A stretch of 64,000 bases of DNA, taken from positions 98,501 to 162,500 of the forward strand of contig CAUYUJ010014176.1 in the NCBI GenBank assembly GCA_963575745.1, read 5' to 3'. The stretch comes from Prorocentrum cordatum (taxonomy: Eukaryota; Sar; Dinophyceae; Prorocentrales; Prorocentraceae). The position numbers and the translations under genes are program-made. Below the pieces are notes generated by a model. That model worked only from the letters and a program-made list of their open reading frames with translations. It made no database searches and was not told the origin of the DNA. Below, piece after piece: positions 1-12,086 of this stretch. Within the stretch, counting starts at the first letter, position 1. Each line of letters starts with the position of its first letter.

Positions 1-77
1 TGGCACTCGGTCCGCTCAGTCCATCATCCGCCCTGGCTCCCTCTCCAGCGCCCCCCTCGGTGCTGAGCCAATCTTCC

Positions 78-3000
78 TCACGGCTCTCTCCTTCTTGAGA
101 AGGTTGCACAGGATGACGCCCAGCTGGTGGGGAGTCTCGCCGAACTTGAACTGGAACCTGCACTTCTCCTGGCCGTTCGCTTCCTTGCCCTTGTTGCGTC
201 TGACGCGAACATCAGCACCGTGCCTGCGATGCGCTCGTAGTTCTTGGTGTTGTTGGCGTCCATGATAGCCTCCCCGTAGTACCTCTCGACTTCTTTCTGT
301 GCTGCTCCTTTCTCCAGCGTTTTGCCCATGTACGCGCAGACCTCTGTTCAGACTCTGATGTGCGGCGATCCCAGGCTGCCTGTGTCGACCTCCTCTCCGC
401 GCTTCGCTTTCTGGTGCAGTGCTTGCGCATCCTCGTTGTACTTGCGTCCTGTCCCGAGCCCCGTAGTAGCGATACCCGCTGACGTCACGATCTCCCACGT
501 CTGTAGTACCGCCGCTGCCAGTTCTGCCTGCTCCTGCGCCAGCGTCAGGGTGAGTGTCGCTGTGATGTCGAGCATCTGCTGGTTGTTGTTGCCTTGGCCC
601 GCTGGTGACATTCCTTGCGGTCCTCGTCTCGCTCGGCTGCGGTCCTGTGCCCGTTGTCCCGCGGGTACGCCTGCCATCGCCTGCGGTCTCTGGTTGAATA
701 TTGACATCGCGTGCTGGCTGCAACATCGGTCTCGGGAGATGTGTACACAGGTGCCGAAACATAGCTATCCGAGTCCAAGGCATAATGACTACAGAGCGGA
801 CATTGTGGCGTATGCGGCTTCGCCGCATGCTGATTCTTGGTCTTGTCTCTGTTGCACGCTCCCCGTACTATACTCCTGGCTAGATGTTTCCAAGCCGTGC
901 CCCTGCATGTAGATATATGCTTGCAATTGATGCACTCGTTGTTGCTTGTAAGGGTGGCTGCGAGGTTGTGAAGGTGGTGCGTTTTGATGATGTTGCTGTG
1001 TAATGCTTTCACATTCTCCCACCCCGTCTTCTAGTTCACATTTCCAGGATCTGTTTTCTTGTAGAGCTAAATCTTCCTGATGTTCGGCTGTTCTCTCCAG
1101 TACTCCAGGAGGGGGGACTGCTACCGTTAGTTTGCTTGCTCGTACCTCCCGAACGTCTAGTAGGTGTAGCTGTTCTCGAACTTTCAAGGCGAATAGGCGA
1201 CCGAGTCAGATTTCATCTGCATCTCCCAAGGTGTTGACAAAACTTTGCGAAACCCTGCATGCGTATCGGATGTCCCCGAGAAACCGTTCGGCCCATGGAT
1301 CCGTGTGGCTGGTGAGTTCGTCTCCTTCATCGTTCTCATCCATCGTATCAAATCCGAGCTTTGCGAACAGGGTTACGATGAGCTGTCTGTGATTATTCTG
1401 GTGCATGATAATCTTCTTGAGCCATCCACGTCGTCGTACCAGTGCTTCCTCCGCTGGCGGCAGTCTGCCAGCGGCGGAAGACTTCCAGCGTGCTAAGTGA
1501 CCGCACGCTGCCGTCCTCTCTCGGCCTTGTGGCGTCTCCTCTCATGGCCTTGCGCAGCAGCGCTCCCATCGCACGCTGTAGCTGGTTGTAATCGCAGGGC
1601 GTCGGCAGGTAGCACTCGATGCAAGCCAGCCCCGTGTTGATTACCCAGCATATCAGTGCTGCTCCTTTCCATCGGTGCGGTACGTTGGCCTTGCCCCAGA
1701 AGGCCCCGCACTCGTAGTAGCTCTTCCTCATGGCCCTGATCCGCAGTGCCAGCTCCGCTGCGTAGCCCTGCGTGGGGCTGACCTGTGGTCCCGAGTATCT
1801 AGCCGTCGGCAGCGTGCGTCACGGTAATCGATGGTCTCTGTCATGCTCGAGTAGGTGATGGGCCCGTCGGGTGCCTGCACCTTGGAAGTAGACGATGTTC
1901 TCCTGTTTGTCCTGGTTCCGGCGCATGCCGATCTCTCGGAATCGATCGTTGAGGTTCTCATGGACCCTTCTCGCTTGTTGTGCCATGTGTGCCGCATTTT
2001 CCGTCTTGCCTCCCAATATGATCTTGCGTAGGTCGCCCGCGTTTTTTGCAAGTCTCACGTGCACTGGTTGTTGGAATAGCTCGCTGCGTCCGTACAGGAG
2101 TTTGGCGTACTCCAGGTTGTCGTTGCAATCTTTGACCCAGCGTTGGACGCATGGTGCGAAGCTCGGCACGAAGTTGCGTACCATGTACGGGTCGCCTATG
2201 AGACCGCCGCAGTGTGGCTTGATCCATACCCCTCCTCGCTGTCTCTGCACGGTATTCGGCATGTAGCCCGTCGGTATCTCTGCTCTTCCAAGTCCCACGC
2301 ATTTTCTGGCATGATTTGGCTGTTGGCCGCGTCCATCGTGATCCATGAGCAGCTGGCGAACGCGTTTGACATGTCCTTCATGATCGTGATGAAGTTGTGT
2401 CCTGCCTTTCGTGCCCTGTACTCGACCACCGCCATGCCTAGTATCGTTTTTTCTCTCCTCCGTCCTCTGATGAAGCCGTAGTCCTGGTCCGTATGTACTC
2501 GTTTCTGCTGTCGTCGCATGCATGCCGCGTAGTATGCCTTTCCAATCGGGTCCATGATGTGATATATCCTCTCGCCTGGTGGTCCTGGTTTATTGTTCTT
2601 CTTGACTGCTGTCGCTGCGCTTTGGTGACACTTGACTGGTGTGGTGTTGCTCATCCGAACTGCTGCCAACGCTGCTCGGAATACGTCGTGGAAGTGTGCT
2701 GGTTGTGTCGGTTCTGCTGGTGCTCCCAGTCCCTGTGTCGTTGTGTCGTGTTGTCGTAGTCGCGGAGCAGTCGTCTCCATAGCTCCGATGGTGCTGCCGT
2801 CGTGGGTACCGCTCGTCGTAGCTTAGCTTTCTTCGGGCTGTAGCTGATGTGCTCCATGTCCCGGTCGATGATATCCTTCAGCTCGTTCTCGTCGTAGTCC
2901 ATTGGCTCCGCGTGACAGGTATATGAGGAAGTTTCGCTTCTTGTTGCTGCGCTCCTTCCATGCCGCCCTGTCCACCTGGTAGCTTCCAAACATCCAGCCA

Positions 3001-3521
3001 TTCCTGTCGTGTAGGTTGTACTGTGTCGTTGGTCCAGTAGTCTGGATGAGAGGCATATCTGCCTCCTGCGATAAGTCGTGTGAGACTTCCCAGGCGCGCA
3101 AGGTCCCTGCATTCCCATGCCTCGTATAGTTCTGCCACCCGTTCGTCCGCCTTCTTCGTGTACTCCTCCTTCCTCATGGCCGCGCACTCCTTCGTTATCC
3201 TGCGTAGTTGGTTCTCCAAGTGCTTCAGGTGCTCTTCGTTCTGATCTGTGGGGTCTTCCTCTGTGTACGGGTTCTGCGTGTCGTCCTTCACGTTCGGCTC
3301 ATCTGTCTCTGTCCGGTTATAGTGTATGATTCCCTTCCCATACTTGTCATCTGGTATCTCGATGCGTAGCGTGTCCCTGTCGCATCGTAGCTGTTCCCGT
3401 AGGTGGCGACGTTGTCGGAGCAGTTCCATCCGCTGGTGTCGTAGTGTCTCGTACTCTGGTGCAGGTCGAGGTTGGCTACCGTATACTGGTTGTGCAGCCT
3501 TTCGATTCCCTTGTGCATCGG
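78..3521 (-). pseudogene. Decayed non-LTR-type retroelement pol (RT type I)
   Basis: No single frame spans this locus, but successive minus-strand frames give one collinear RT protein. From high to low coordinate: a charged pre-RT region (about 3521-2881); a linker (about 2930-2651); fingers with GPPGERIYHIMDPIGKAYY and YGFIRGRR, then motif A, FITIMKDMSNAF (about 2700-2290); motif B, GLIGDPYMVRNFV, and motif D (about 2290-1819); a connection region with GAFWGKANVPHRWKGAALIC (1731-1393); a thumb-like part (1406-1206); a Cys/His region with CINC and CPLC pairs (1012-545); and an Ala/Gln-rich tail (707-78). The motif order matches RT proteins I recognise from dinoflagellate genomes. Motif C, normally YADD, reads NAGD, so a catalytic aspartate is lost. 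At least six frame changes also mark it as dead. No endonuclease is visible. The upstream end runs into a GGA tract, so the true 5' end is unknown. Confidence 0.8.
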
Positions 3522-3896
3522 GGGAGGAGGAGGAGGAGGAGGAGGAGGAGGAGGAGGAGAGGAGGAGGAGGAGGAGGAGGAGGAGGAGGAGGGAGGAGGG
3601 GGGGGCGGCGGAGGAGGAGGAGGAGGAGGAGGAGGAGGAGGAGGAGGAGGAGGAGGAGGAGGAGGAGGAGGAGGAGGAGGAGGAGGATGAGGAGGAGGAG
3701 GAGGAGGAGGAGGAGGAGGAGGAGGAGGAGGAGGAGGGAGGAGGAGGAGGAGGAGGAGGAGGAGGAGGAGGAGGAGAGGAGGAGGAGGAGGAGGAGGAGG
3801 GAGGAGGAGGAGGAGGAGGAGAGGAGGAGGAGGAGGAGGAGGAGGAGGAGGAGGAGGAGGAGGAGGAGGAGGAGGAGGAGGAGGAGGAGAGGGAGG
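3522..3896. repeat. (GGA)n microsatellite
   Basis: About 370 bp of almost pure GGA, with rare slips (GGGA, GA) and one GGATGA. All three plus frames are open and give poly-Glu, poly-Gly or poly-Arg. The minus strand gives poly-Ser or poly-Pro. These frames are products of the repeat, not genes. The strand is all-purine and could form triplex or G-rich structures. Confidence 0.98.
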
Positions 3897-5350
3897 AAAC
3901 AGGAAACAGGAGGAATAGGGGAGAAGAAGGAGGAGGCCTCTTAGGAGCCTGTGGGGGCCACTCTTGGGACCTCATGGGAGCTTCCTGGGAGCTTTTTGGG
4001 GTCTCTTGTGGGCCTTCGTAGGCCCCTTGGGGGCGTTTTGTGGGGCTTCTTAGGGGGGCTTTTTGTGGTTGTCTTACGGCGTTCCTGGCCCGTCTGACGC
4101 CGTCGGAAGCCGTCTTGGCTGCCTCTCTGAACCGACTTGGGGTCCTCTTGGGGTGCTTCATGACGGTCTTGAAGGCCACTTTGGGCGTTTTGTGGGTCTC
4201 TTCGGCCGTCTTGGGGCCCTCTTGGGACCGTCTTGGAGGCTTCTTGGGCCGTCATGGGGTCCTCTTGTAGGCCTTGGAGGCCATCTTGGGGCGATCTTGG
4301 GGGCCTCTGGGGCCGTCTTGGGCCGTCGGAATGCCGAACAGTAGCCCCAATCCTTCAAAAACCTAAAGGAAATACATGATTTTGGCCTCTTCGGGCCTTC
4401 CTGGAGGACCCTTGGAGGCCTCTTTGGCCATCTTCGGGTCTTCTTGTGCGCTTCTTGGCCCGTCTTGGACTATCTTGGACCATCTTGGCGGTATTCGAGG
4501 CACCTTGGGACCGTCTTGGAGTCATCTTGGGGCTATCTAGGGCTCTCTTGGGGCCATCTTGACCGTCTTCGAGGCATCATGGCCTTCTTGGAGGCCATCT
4601 TGAAGCCATTCTAAAGGAAAAAGCCGACGAGACACGCACCCCGGCTCAATGGACCGAAGCCCCAGGGGGAGTGCTAAGCAGAACCAAAAACCATCAGACG
4701 TCTGGCACGCTGGGCCCCCTGTGGCAAGACCACAAGGGGCGGCGGATCCAGTGGCCGTCGGTCAGACCAGCCAACGTGCCTGGGTCGTGGAGGGGGGCCT
4801 CTGTTGGAGGCTTGTGTAGGGTCTCTTGCGCGGCGTGTTGAAGGTATTTTTCGGGCCTTTTGGGGCCTCCTCGAAGTTGTTGGGAGCTTCCGGGGTCCTT
4901 TTCTGAGCCTTTAGGGGCATGTTGGGGGTCGTGAGGGGCACTTTTTGAGGAGAGGCTCCCAAGACCCCTTCGCTTCCCTTCTCTTGGCTGCTTTGGGCGG
5001 CCTCTTGGGCCGTCTTATTGGTCCTCCTGGGCCGTCTTGGGGCTCTCTTGGGGGCTTTTCGGGCCATCTTGGGGCTATGTTGGAACCTCCTAGGCCGTCT
5101 TGGGCGTTGTGAAGCCCTGAAAGCGGAGAGCGCTAACGGCAAACACGCACACGGGGAATCAGTCATTGTTGCTTCTTGGGCCCTCTTAGCGGTCCTCTGG
5201 GAGCACTCTTGGGCTGCCTTGGAAGTGTCGTGGGCCGTCTTGAAGCCATCTTTGATTGTTTGGGGAATGATTTTGGGTTGTTTCGAAGCTCTCTTGTGTT
5301 GTCTTTGCGATCGTTTTGGGCCCTCTTGGGCCGTCTTGGGGGATCTCCGG
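3897..5350. repeat. Degenerate CTTGGG minisatellite
   Basis: The stretch is built from short diverged units of about 15-16 bp around GGCCGTCTTGGGG. The best-kept parts are about 3945-4345, 4385-4610 and 4800-5350. Between about 4615 and 4790 the pattern is interrupted by unrelated sequence. Frames through it give LGRLGALLG-like peptides on plus and PRRPK-like peptides on minus. I regard both as repeat by-products. A short block of the same repeat occurs at about 56690-56785, again next to a GGA tract. Confidence 0.75.
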
Positions 5351-6009
5351 CCTCGAAAGGTGCATCGGGGAGCGTGTGCCCTCCTCCTCCCCCCCCCGGC
5401 CCCTCCCCTTCTGAAGCGGTTTTGGACCCCAGGAGAGGGGGGCAAGGGGGAGGGGAATCGCCAATCCAAATGTGTGGCTCCATGCTTGCGTGCAGTACGA
5501 ATGTTACGATATAGTGCAATGCAATTCCCTGGCGCAACACATTTAGAATACATCTGCCCCTGCAATACATTTGCAGTGCGTCGCTCGCCCGCACTGCCAC
5601 TAGCGGTTGTGCAGTGCCAGACAACGCGCTCCATACCAAGCGCGTCAAGTATCGATGCGAGTAGCGTCGCAGATGAACCGCCGAGGTCTTCGAACGCATT
5701 TCGAGACGCCATTCTGCCGTTTGCGCCGGTTCTTTGTATGTCCCGAGGCCGCTCGCATGCGCGCGCGTTGCAACGAAAGGCGTAAGGGCGCAATCGCTTC
5801 GCACGGGCCAGGCACATCTTTCCAGGCCAGCTAGCTCTGTGCCACCACCCCCTCTTAGCTGGACCTTGTTTGGGCTGCCCAGAACAATCGGCGGGAGTCA
5901 AATTACTGCAAGGTGTCGCCCGGCCAGGGTCTGGTGGATGTTTCGCGCGAGGGACGATGCTCATGACCAGGACGGCAGACGTTAGTGCCGAGCCCTAGCC
6001 CGGAGTGCG
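5351..6009. other. Unassigned spacer
   Basis: GC-moderate sequence without a convincing gene. Open frames exist on both strands but share no motif I recognise. No repeat array is evident until the 83-bp satellite begins. Confidence 0.5.
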
Positions 6010-8860
6010 CACGCCCACTTGTCTGGCAACGCTGAGTCCAGTTGGAGTAGGCCTTGGTGGAGCCAGGGGAATCCATTGGGCCAACAATTGCACTTGGCCT
6101 CCTCTTGGGCGACGCTACGCTCAGTTGGAACACGACCAGTTGATGCCAAGGGGATCCATTGGGCCTACAGCTGGACTTGGCTTGTTCTTTGGCGACGCTA
6201 AATAGCAAGTCCAGTTAGAGTCAAGGGGACCCGCTGTGCCTACAACTTGATTTTGCCTCCTCTTGGGCGACGGTAAAGTAGCAGGTACAGTTTGAGCCAA
6301 GGGGATTCATTAGGCCTTCAGCTGGATTTCGGATCCTCTTGGGCGACGCTAAGTCCAGTTGGAACAAGTCCAAGTGGAGCCAAGCGGGCCCATTGGGCCT
6401 ACAACCAGACTTGGCCTCCTGTTCGGTGATGCTAATTCCAGTTGTAACAAGGCCTGTTGGAGCCAAGGGGGTCCATTGAGCCTACAATTGGACTTGAGTA
6501 CCTTTTGGGCGACGCTGAGTCCAGTTGGAACAAGGTCAGCTGGAATCAAAGCGATCCATTGGGCTTATAACTGGACTTTGCCTCCTCTTAAGCGACGCTG
6601 GGTCCATTTGGAGCAAGTCCAGGTGGAGCCAAGAGGATCCTCTGGGCCTACAGCTGGACTTGGGTACCTCTTGGGCGACTCTGAGTCCAGTTGGAATAGG
6701 TCCAGTTGGAGCCAAGGAGGTCCAATGGGCCTACACATGGACTTGGTTTTCTCTGGGGCGACGATAAGGCCAGTTGGAAAAAGTCCATTTGGAGACAGGG
6801 GGTCCACAAGGGGGTCCATTAGGCCTAGATCTTGACTTGGGTTTGTCTTGGGTGACGCTAAGTCCATTTGGAACAAGGTCAGCTGGAGTCAAAGCGATCC
6901 CTTGGGGCTATAACTGGATTTTGCCTCATCTTGGGCGACGCTGAGTCCATTCGGAACAAGTCCAGTTGGAGCCAAGAGGATACTCTGGGCCTACAGCTGG
7001 ACTTGGGTACCTCTTGGGCGACGCTGAGTCCAGTTGGAACAAGTCCAGTTGTAGCCAAGGGGGTCCTTTGGGCCTATAACTGGTCTTTGCTTCCTCCTTG
7101 GGCGACGCTGAGTCCAGGAGTAGCATGTCAAGTTGGAGCCAAGGGGGTATTAGACCTACAACTGGACGTTTCCTCCTCCTGGGTGACGCGAAGTCCAGTT
7201 GGAACAAGTACAGTTGGAGCCAAGGGGATTCATTGGGCCTACACTTTGATTTTGCCTCCTCTTGGGCGGCGCTGAGTCGTCCAGTTGGAAAGCATCCAAT
7301 TGGAGCCAGGGGGGCCCGTTGGGCCTACAACCGGACTTGGCCTCCTCATTGGTGACGCTAAGGCCTGCAACTAGATTTAGCATACTCTTGGGCGACGCCC
7401 AGCAGGAACACATCCAGTTAGAGCCAAGGGGAGCCATTGGGCCTGCAACTGAATTTGGCCTCGTGGGTGACGCTAAGGCCAGTTGGAACAAGTCCGGTTG
7501 GAGCCGAGGGGGTCCATTGAGCCTACAATTGGACTTGGGTACCTCTTGGGCGACGCTGAGTCCAGTTGGAACAAGTCCAGGTGGACTCAAGGGGACCACT
7601 GCCTACAACTGGACATGGCCTCCTCTTGGGCGACGCTAAGTCCAGTTGAAACAAGTCAAGGTGGAGCCTAGGGGATCCATTGGGCCTACACATGGAGTAC
7701 GCTTCCTCTTGGGCGACGGTAAGTCCAGTTGGAACAAGTACAGTTGGAGCCAGGGGATCCATTGAGCCCTCAACTCGACTTGTGTTCCTCTTGGGCGACG
7801 CTGAGTCCATCTGGAGCAAGTCCAGTTGGAGCCAGGGGGGTCATTTGTGCCTATAACTGGTCTTTGCTTCCTCCTTGGGCGACGCTAATTTCAGTTGGAA
7901 CACACCCAGTTGGAACCAAGGGGGTTCATTGGGCCTGCACCTGGATATAGTCTTTTCGGGCGACGCTATGTTCATTTTGAACAAGCCAGGTTGGAACCAA
8001 GGGGGTCCATTGGACCGACAACTGGACTTGGCCTCCTCCTGGGTGACGCGAAGTCCAGTTGGAACAAGTCCAGGTCGAGTCAAGGGGGTCCTTTAGGTCT
8101 ACAGCTGGACTTGGGTACCTCTTGGGCGACGCTAAGTCCAGTTGGACAAAGTCCAGTTTGAGCCAAGGGGATCCATTGGGCCTACAACTGGACTTGGCCT
8201 CTCCTTGGGCGACGCTAAGTCCAGTTGGAACACGTCCGGTTGGAACCAAGGGGATCTATTGTGCCTACAATTGGACTTTGCCTCCTCTTGGGCGACGGTA
8301 AGTAGCAGGTACAGTTTGAGCCAAGGGGATTCATTAGGCCTTCAGCTGGATTTCGGATCCTCTTGGGCGACGCTAAGTCCAGTTGGAACAAGTCCAAGTG
8401 GAGCCAAGGGGGCCTACAACCAGACTTGGCCTCCTGTTTGGTGATGCTAATTTCAGTTGGAACAAGGCCTGTTGGAGCCAAGGGGGTCCATTGAGCCTAC
8501 AATTGGACTTGAGTACCTCTTTGGCGACGCTAAGTCGAGTGGGAACGTTGAGCCTACACCTGGATGTGCCTCCTCATGGGCGACGCTGAGCCCAGTTGGA
8601 CCAAATACAGTTGGAGCCAAGGTCCTCTGGGCCAACAACTGGACCTGGGTTCCTCTTGGGGGACGCTGAGTCCAGTTGGAACAAGGCTGGTTAGAGCCAA
8701 GGGGCCCATGGGGCCCACAACTGAACTCTTGTTCCTTGCGGTCGACGCTGAACCCAGTGGAACAAGGCAGGTTGGGGCCAAGGGGGTCCATTGGGCCTAC
8801 AGCTGGACTTTGCCTCCTCTTGGGCGACGCTGAGTCCAGACGAAGAAGGCACGTTGAAGC
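6010..8860. repeat. 83-bp satellite array, about 34 copies
   Basis: The landmark GACGCT recurs at 6511, 6594 and 6677, a spacing of 83 bp, and the pattern continues across about 2.85 kb. Each unit carries GGCGACGCTAAGTCCAGTTG, a second GTCCAGTTGGAGCC, then CAAGGGGGTCCATTGGGCC and CAACTGGACTT. AAGTCCAGTTG and CAACTGGACTT are exact reverse complements, so every unit can form a hairpin. Because 83 is not a multiple of 3, reading frames rotate from unit to unit. The many 60-150-codon frames here are therefore incidental. Confidence 0.95.
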
Positions 8861-8981
8861 GAAGGCGCTCTATCAGCTGGGACTCCACCTGGCTTTCGCC
8901 TCTCTCGAACACGGCCTCCTGCCCCACGATGCCCTGCAGCGGAGGCCCCGTGGCGGCCGATCTGTTTTGCCCTCCGGACAG

Positions 8982-9062
8982 GCGGAGGACGCCGGGAAGG
9001 CGTCCTCGAGCTCCGACTCCGACGGCTCCAGCAGCGACGAGGGCGGCGGCGCGGGCCAGAAG
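8982..9062 (+). CDS. Candidate exon, Ser/Asp-rich (possibly upstream SLU7 exon)
   Basis: The segment follows a pyrimidine-rich stretch ending CCGGACAG and starts with G, the AG|G acceptor typical of dinoflagellates. It encodes 27 residues in phase 0, including KASSSSDSDGSSSDEGGG, and ends at AAG|GAAGTG, a possible GA donor. Metazoan SLU7 carries a similar Ser/Asp-rich stretch shortly before its conserved C-terminus, and the certain SLU7 exons lie downstream on this strand. The peptide is low-complexity, so the link to SLU7 is inference only. Confidence 0.25.
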
Positions 9063-9224
9063 GAAGTGGCCTCCCTTACCCCCCCCTCTCTCCCCTGTCG
9101 GCCGACGATCGCCCGCGAGTGCAGATGCTGGGTCGTCAAACGATCCATCGTGCCTCTGGTGGGTCGGACTCCGATCTTTGATGAGTCCGACCACGAGGGC
9201 TTCGGGCATAGTCAACCCGCATAG

Positions 9225-9375
9225 GAAGGATGGGCAAGCTTCCCAAGGGTACCCTTGCATCCTTGCCTCCTCGGTCCATCCTTCGCCACTTCCGTTGGCC
9301 GCGCCCCGCTCGAGAAGCTCCGACATGGGCGTCCAAGGTCCTTGCACCTTGCATCCTTATCGCGCATCCTTCTAG
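9225..9375 (+). repeat. Dispersed repeat R1, copy 1
   Basis: This copy shares TACCCTTGC..TCCTTG, CCATCCTT..CC, TTGGCCGCGCCCCGC and CATCCTTATCG with copies at about 10265-10410 and 49755-49905. All three lie in the same orientation. No coding potential is recognised. Confidence 0.65.
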
Positions 9376-9589
9376 TACGGGCTGACTGCAGGCCCTGTTC
9401 TTGACCGCCTTTGGGGCCAGCCCAAGCCGAGCCCCTGGCCCGCCTCCTGCGGGGGAGAGGTCGTGTGCGGGCTGGGCAGCGAGAGGACGGCCTGGCGGAG
9501 GGGCGGCACCGCCGCCACTCCGCCTCCCAGCGCGCGGGAGCGTCTCGGACCTTCCTCCAGGACGGAGGAAGCGCCTGGCAGGCCCAGCC

Positions 9590-10170
9590 CAGGTCTCTGG
9601 GCCTCCCAGATGTGGTCGGAGTATATGGGATGGGGTTGGCCCTTCCCCTTGCTGATCAGAGGTGTTGCTCCTCGGGACTCTTGACATTGTTGCCGCCGCG
9701 GCAGGACCAGGGCTGGCTGCGGCAATGTGGGTTCTGCACGTGCTGCCCCAACAACGTTACAGAACTTGAGCTGTTGCAGAAATAACTCTGGGGTCCGAGG
9801 ATCGCGCCGCATCGCCAATGCATCGCCATGCGCACGTCGCCGGTGCAACGCCGACGCCGCCGATGCATCGTCGATGCATCTGCGATGCACCGGCGATGCG
9901 GCGCGACCCTCCGACTCCATCTACTCGGACCCCATCCAGGAGGCCTCTAAGGTCTCAGATGACATGTTATTTTCAATACTTTTTTCTCGATGTCGGCCTC
10001 TGGGGCCCGTGATCGGGCTCCAGGGCCCTCAATGATGGAGCAGGGACAAGCAACTACCCCCTGGGAATGGGTCGGTCCGTGCGTTGAAAAAACGGATCGT
10101 CGGATGTTTGGGAAGCTGAGGATAAATTGCTCGAGAGGGTTTCGGAGCGCCCTCAGCGTTCTGGGGCGCT
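9590..10170 (+). repeat. Dispersed repeat R3, copy 1 (CATCGGCGATG-rich)
   Basis: It begins at GGCCTCCCAGATG and ends near the GTCGGCCTCTGGGGCCCGT block. The interior holds several copies of the near-palindrome GATGCATCGGCGATG. The same order of blocks recurs at about 43715-44350 in the same orientation: GGCCTCCCAGATG, GATGC/CGATG words, GGCGATGCGGCGCG, ACTCC..ACCCCA and TCGGCCTCTGGG. The two copies are too diverged to be a recent duplication. Confidence 0.65.
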
Positions 10171-10264
10171 CTTAAACGGCCGTATATGTTCAAGACCCGC
10201 CAGTTCTTAGAGATTCATGGATTTATTCTCATTCGGACTTATCCTGGTCCTGGCTTCGCCTTGA

Positions 10265-10410
10265 AGCACGCAACTTTCCTATGTTACCCTTGCGTCCTTC
10301 CCCTTCGGCCCATCCTTAGCCGCTTTCGCTGGCCGCGCCCCGCCCGCAAAGGGTCGACATGGTCTTCCAAGGCCATTGCATCCTTATCGTGCGTCCTTCT
10401 TACACGGGGT
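10265..10410 (+). repeat. Dispersed repeat R1, copy 2
   Basis: Second copy of the repeat at 9225-9375. It includes TGTTACCCTTGCGTCCTT, CTTTCGCTGGCCGCGCCCC and CATTGCATCCTTATCG. Confidence 0.65.
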
Positions 10411-11384
10411 GACCGTACGGATAGAATGGTGGCGAATACCATTGGCAGTTGATGCCCGTGTTGAGCAGGACTCGCGGTCGGTGTCGCCGCAGACGTCGTC
10501 CATTTGGGACCAATTGCGCCTGCCCAGCAGCGGCCGGTGTTTGTTTTGGGCAACATGTCTGTTGGGCATCGTCTCCATTGCTTCCGTCTTCTCTTCGGGC
10601 GTACCAGTACTCGTCGGTCGTTGAACGTATGATCGTTTGGATTTCCAGATCCTAATTTCCTTTCGGCGCCTTCCTACTTCAATCATCGAGTGCGGAAGCC
10701 AAACCCTCCTTCACCGCCTTCTCTTTTCGTGTTTCTACCCGCTTCTTCCGATTGACGGGTAGAGGTCACCCTCAGGGATGTTAAGATGATTGCGCTTCGT
10801 GGGTTGCGGCCTGGGCTGGGGAGTTGCCATTCTCTAGGGCGGCCTCGCTAAGGCGCGAATATGAGCGCGCGTCACGCATCGTGCAGCGCGACGCGCGAAG
10901 ATAGGTGACCTAGAAGCACTCGGGTTGGAGGTCGAGCCTCCATCCTTGGAGGTTGCTGAGCCTTCGGGACGAGGTCTTTGGGGCCCCTGGGCCCTAGGAG
11001 ACCTCCGACAACATTGTTGAGTCCGCCGAAGAGACGCTGAACACGTCAGAACATCGCCGAAAGCAGCCGAAAATCTACGACCTCCCCGAGACCTCCAGGG
11101 GGGACACATTCTGCAGAAGACTCCTGAGATCGAGGACGCCATCTGCACACCTGCACCGATCCTGGGCCCAGGAGGAGCCCGGCCAGGATCCGTGCAGGTG
11201 CATCGCAGGCGGTAGGCGCTCTCTCGCGAAAAAATCCGCCGAAGACTCCGGAAACATCCCGGCGACCCTGCAATATTTGTCGATCCCCCCTGGAGATGCC
11301 CTGCTGTGCTGAGCTTGGGCAGGATCTTGAGGGCAAGCCAATGGTGGCGACGAGAGGGGCTCCCGGGGAGGCTAGGGCACGATC
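10411..11384. other. Unassigned, GC-rich
   Basis: No gene recognised. A block at about 10670-10780 (CGCCTTCCTACTTCA, then GTTTCTACC..CTTCTTCCGA) recurs at about 12410-12470, so part of this stretch is dispersed repeat. The remainder (10860-11340) has minus-strand open frames without known motifs. Confidence 0.5.
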
Positions 11385-11581
11385 GGCGGCGAGCCCGTGG
11401 GGGAAGTGAGAAGGAGAAGACCTTCTCTGAAGGCTCGGGGAGTCCCGCTGGCCTTCTGCTGAATTTCCGAAGCCTTCCCAGAGACACAGAAAGCTTCTCA
11501 GAAGGCGACGGGGCTTCTGAGAAGCCCTGGCGCCTTCTGAGAAGGCGTTCTCCTTCTCACTCTCCCCCCTCGCTCGTCGCC
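11385..11581. repeat. FB2 palindromic element, copy 1
   Basis: A 197-bp near-perfect palindrome. It opens GGCGGCGAGCCCGTGGGGG then GTGAGAAGGAGAAG. It closes with the complementary CTTCTCCTTCTCAC-like arm, CGTTCTCCTTCTCACTCTCC, then CTCGCTCGTCGCC. Complementarity extends inward through TTCTCAGAAGG words almost to the centre. The size agrees with copies at 39172-39363 and 49193-49388, so this is a defined element rather than random sequence. No protein is encoded. Confidence 0.85.
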
Positions 11582-11694
11582 GAGAGGAGGAAAGCCAAGA
11601 GCGTCGAACCTCGAACCTCCATCCAGTCTGCTCCTACCTTGTTTCCCTGGCCCCTCCCGGGGCCGTCCTGGCCGGCTGCTTTCAAGGTACGCCC

Positions 11695-11800
11695 TCCGAA
11701 GAGCCTTGATCCTCGAACCCCGATCTTCGATCCTCGGTCCTTGATCCTCGATTCTCGAATCTCGAACCTCGATCTCCGAGGATCGATCCTCGATAGCCGA
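11695..11800. repeat. Short TCGATCCTCGA-type repeats
   Basis: About ten overlapping variants of TTGATCCTCGAA, CCGATCTTCG and TCTCGAACCTCGA. A low-order array with no wider structure seen. Confidence 0.6.
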
Positions 11801-12086
11801 TCGACAGCCTTCAGTTAAGGTCAGACAGGCCCAGGAGCGGCACAGACCGCTCCAGAGCGTTCCGGAGTGCCTTGGAGCGGCCGCGGCGCCGGATACATCC
11901 TCCAGAACCGCCAGGTCTCAGAGACCCCCGATTCATCGGAAGCACCAGCCGCGGAGGAGAAGGAAGACAAGGAGCAGTGGGGAAGCTGGCAATTTCCATC
12001 CGCCGCTCATCGGATCCCTGGGCAAGCGGGAGGCCCCCGATCCATCCCGCTCCGAGCTTGTCCCGCTTTTGGCGTCGGCTCGTGAG

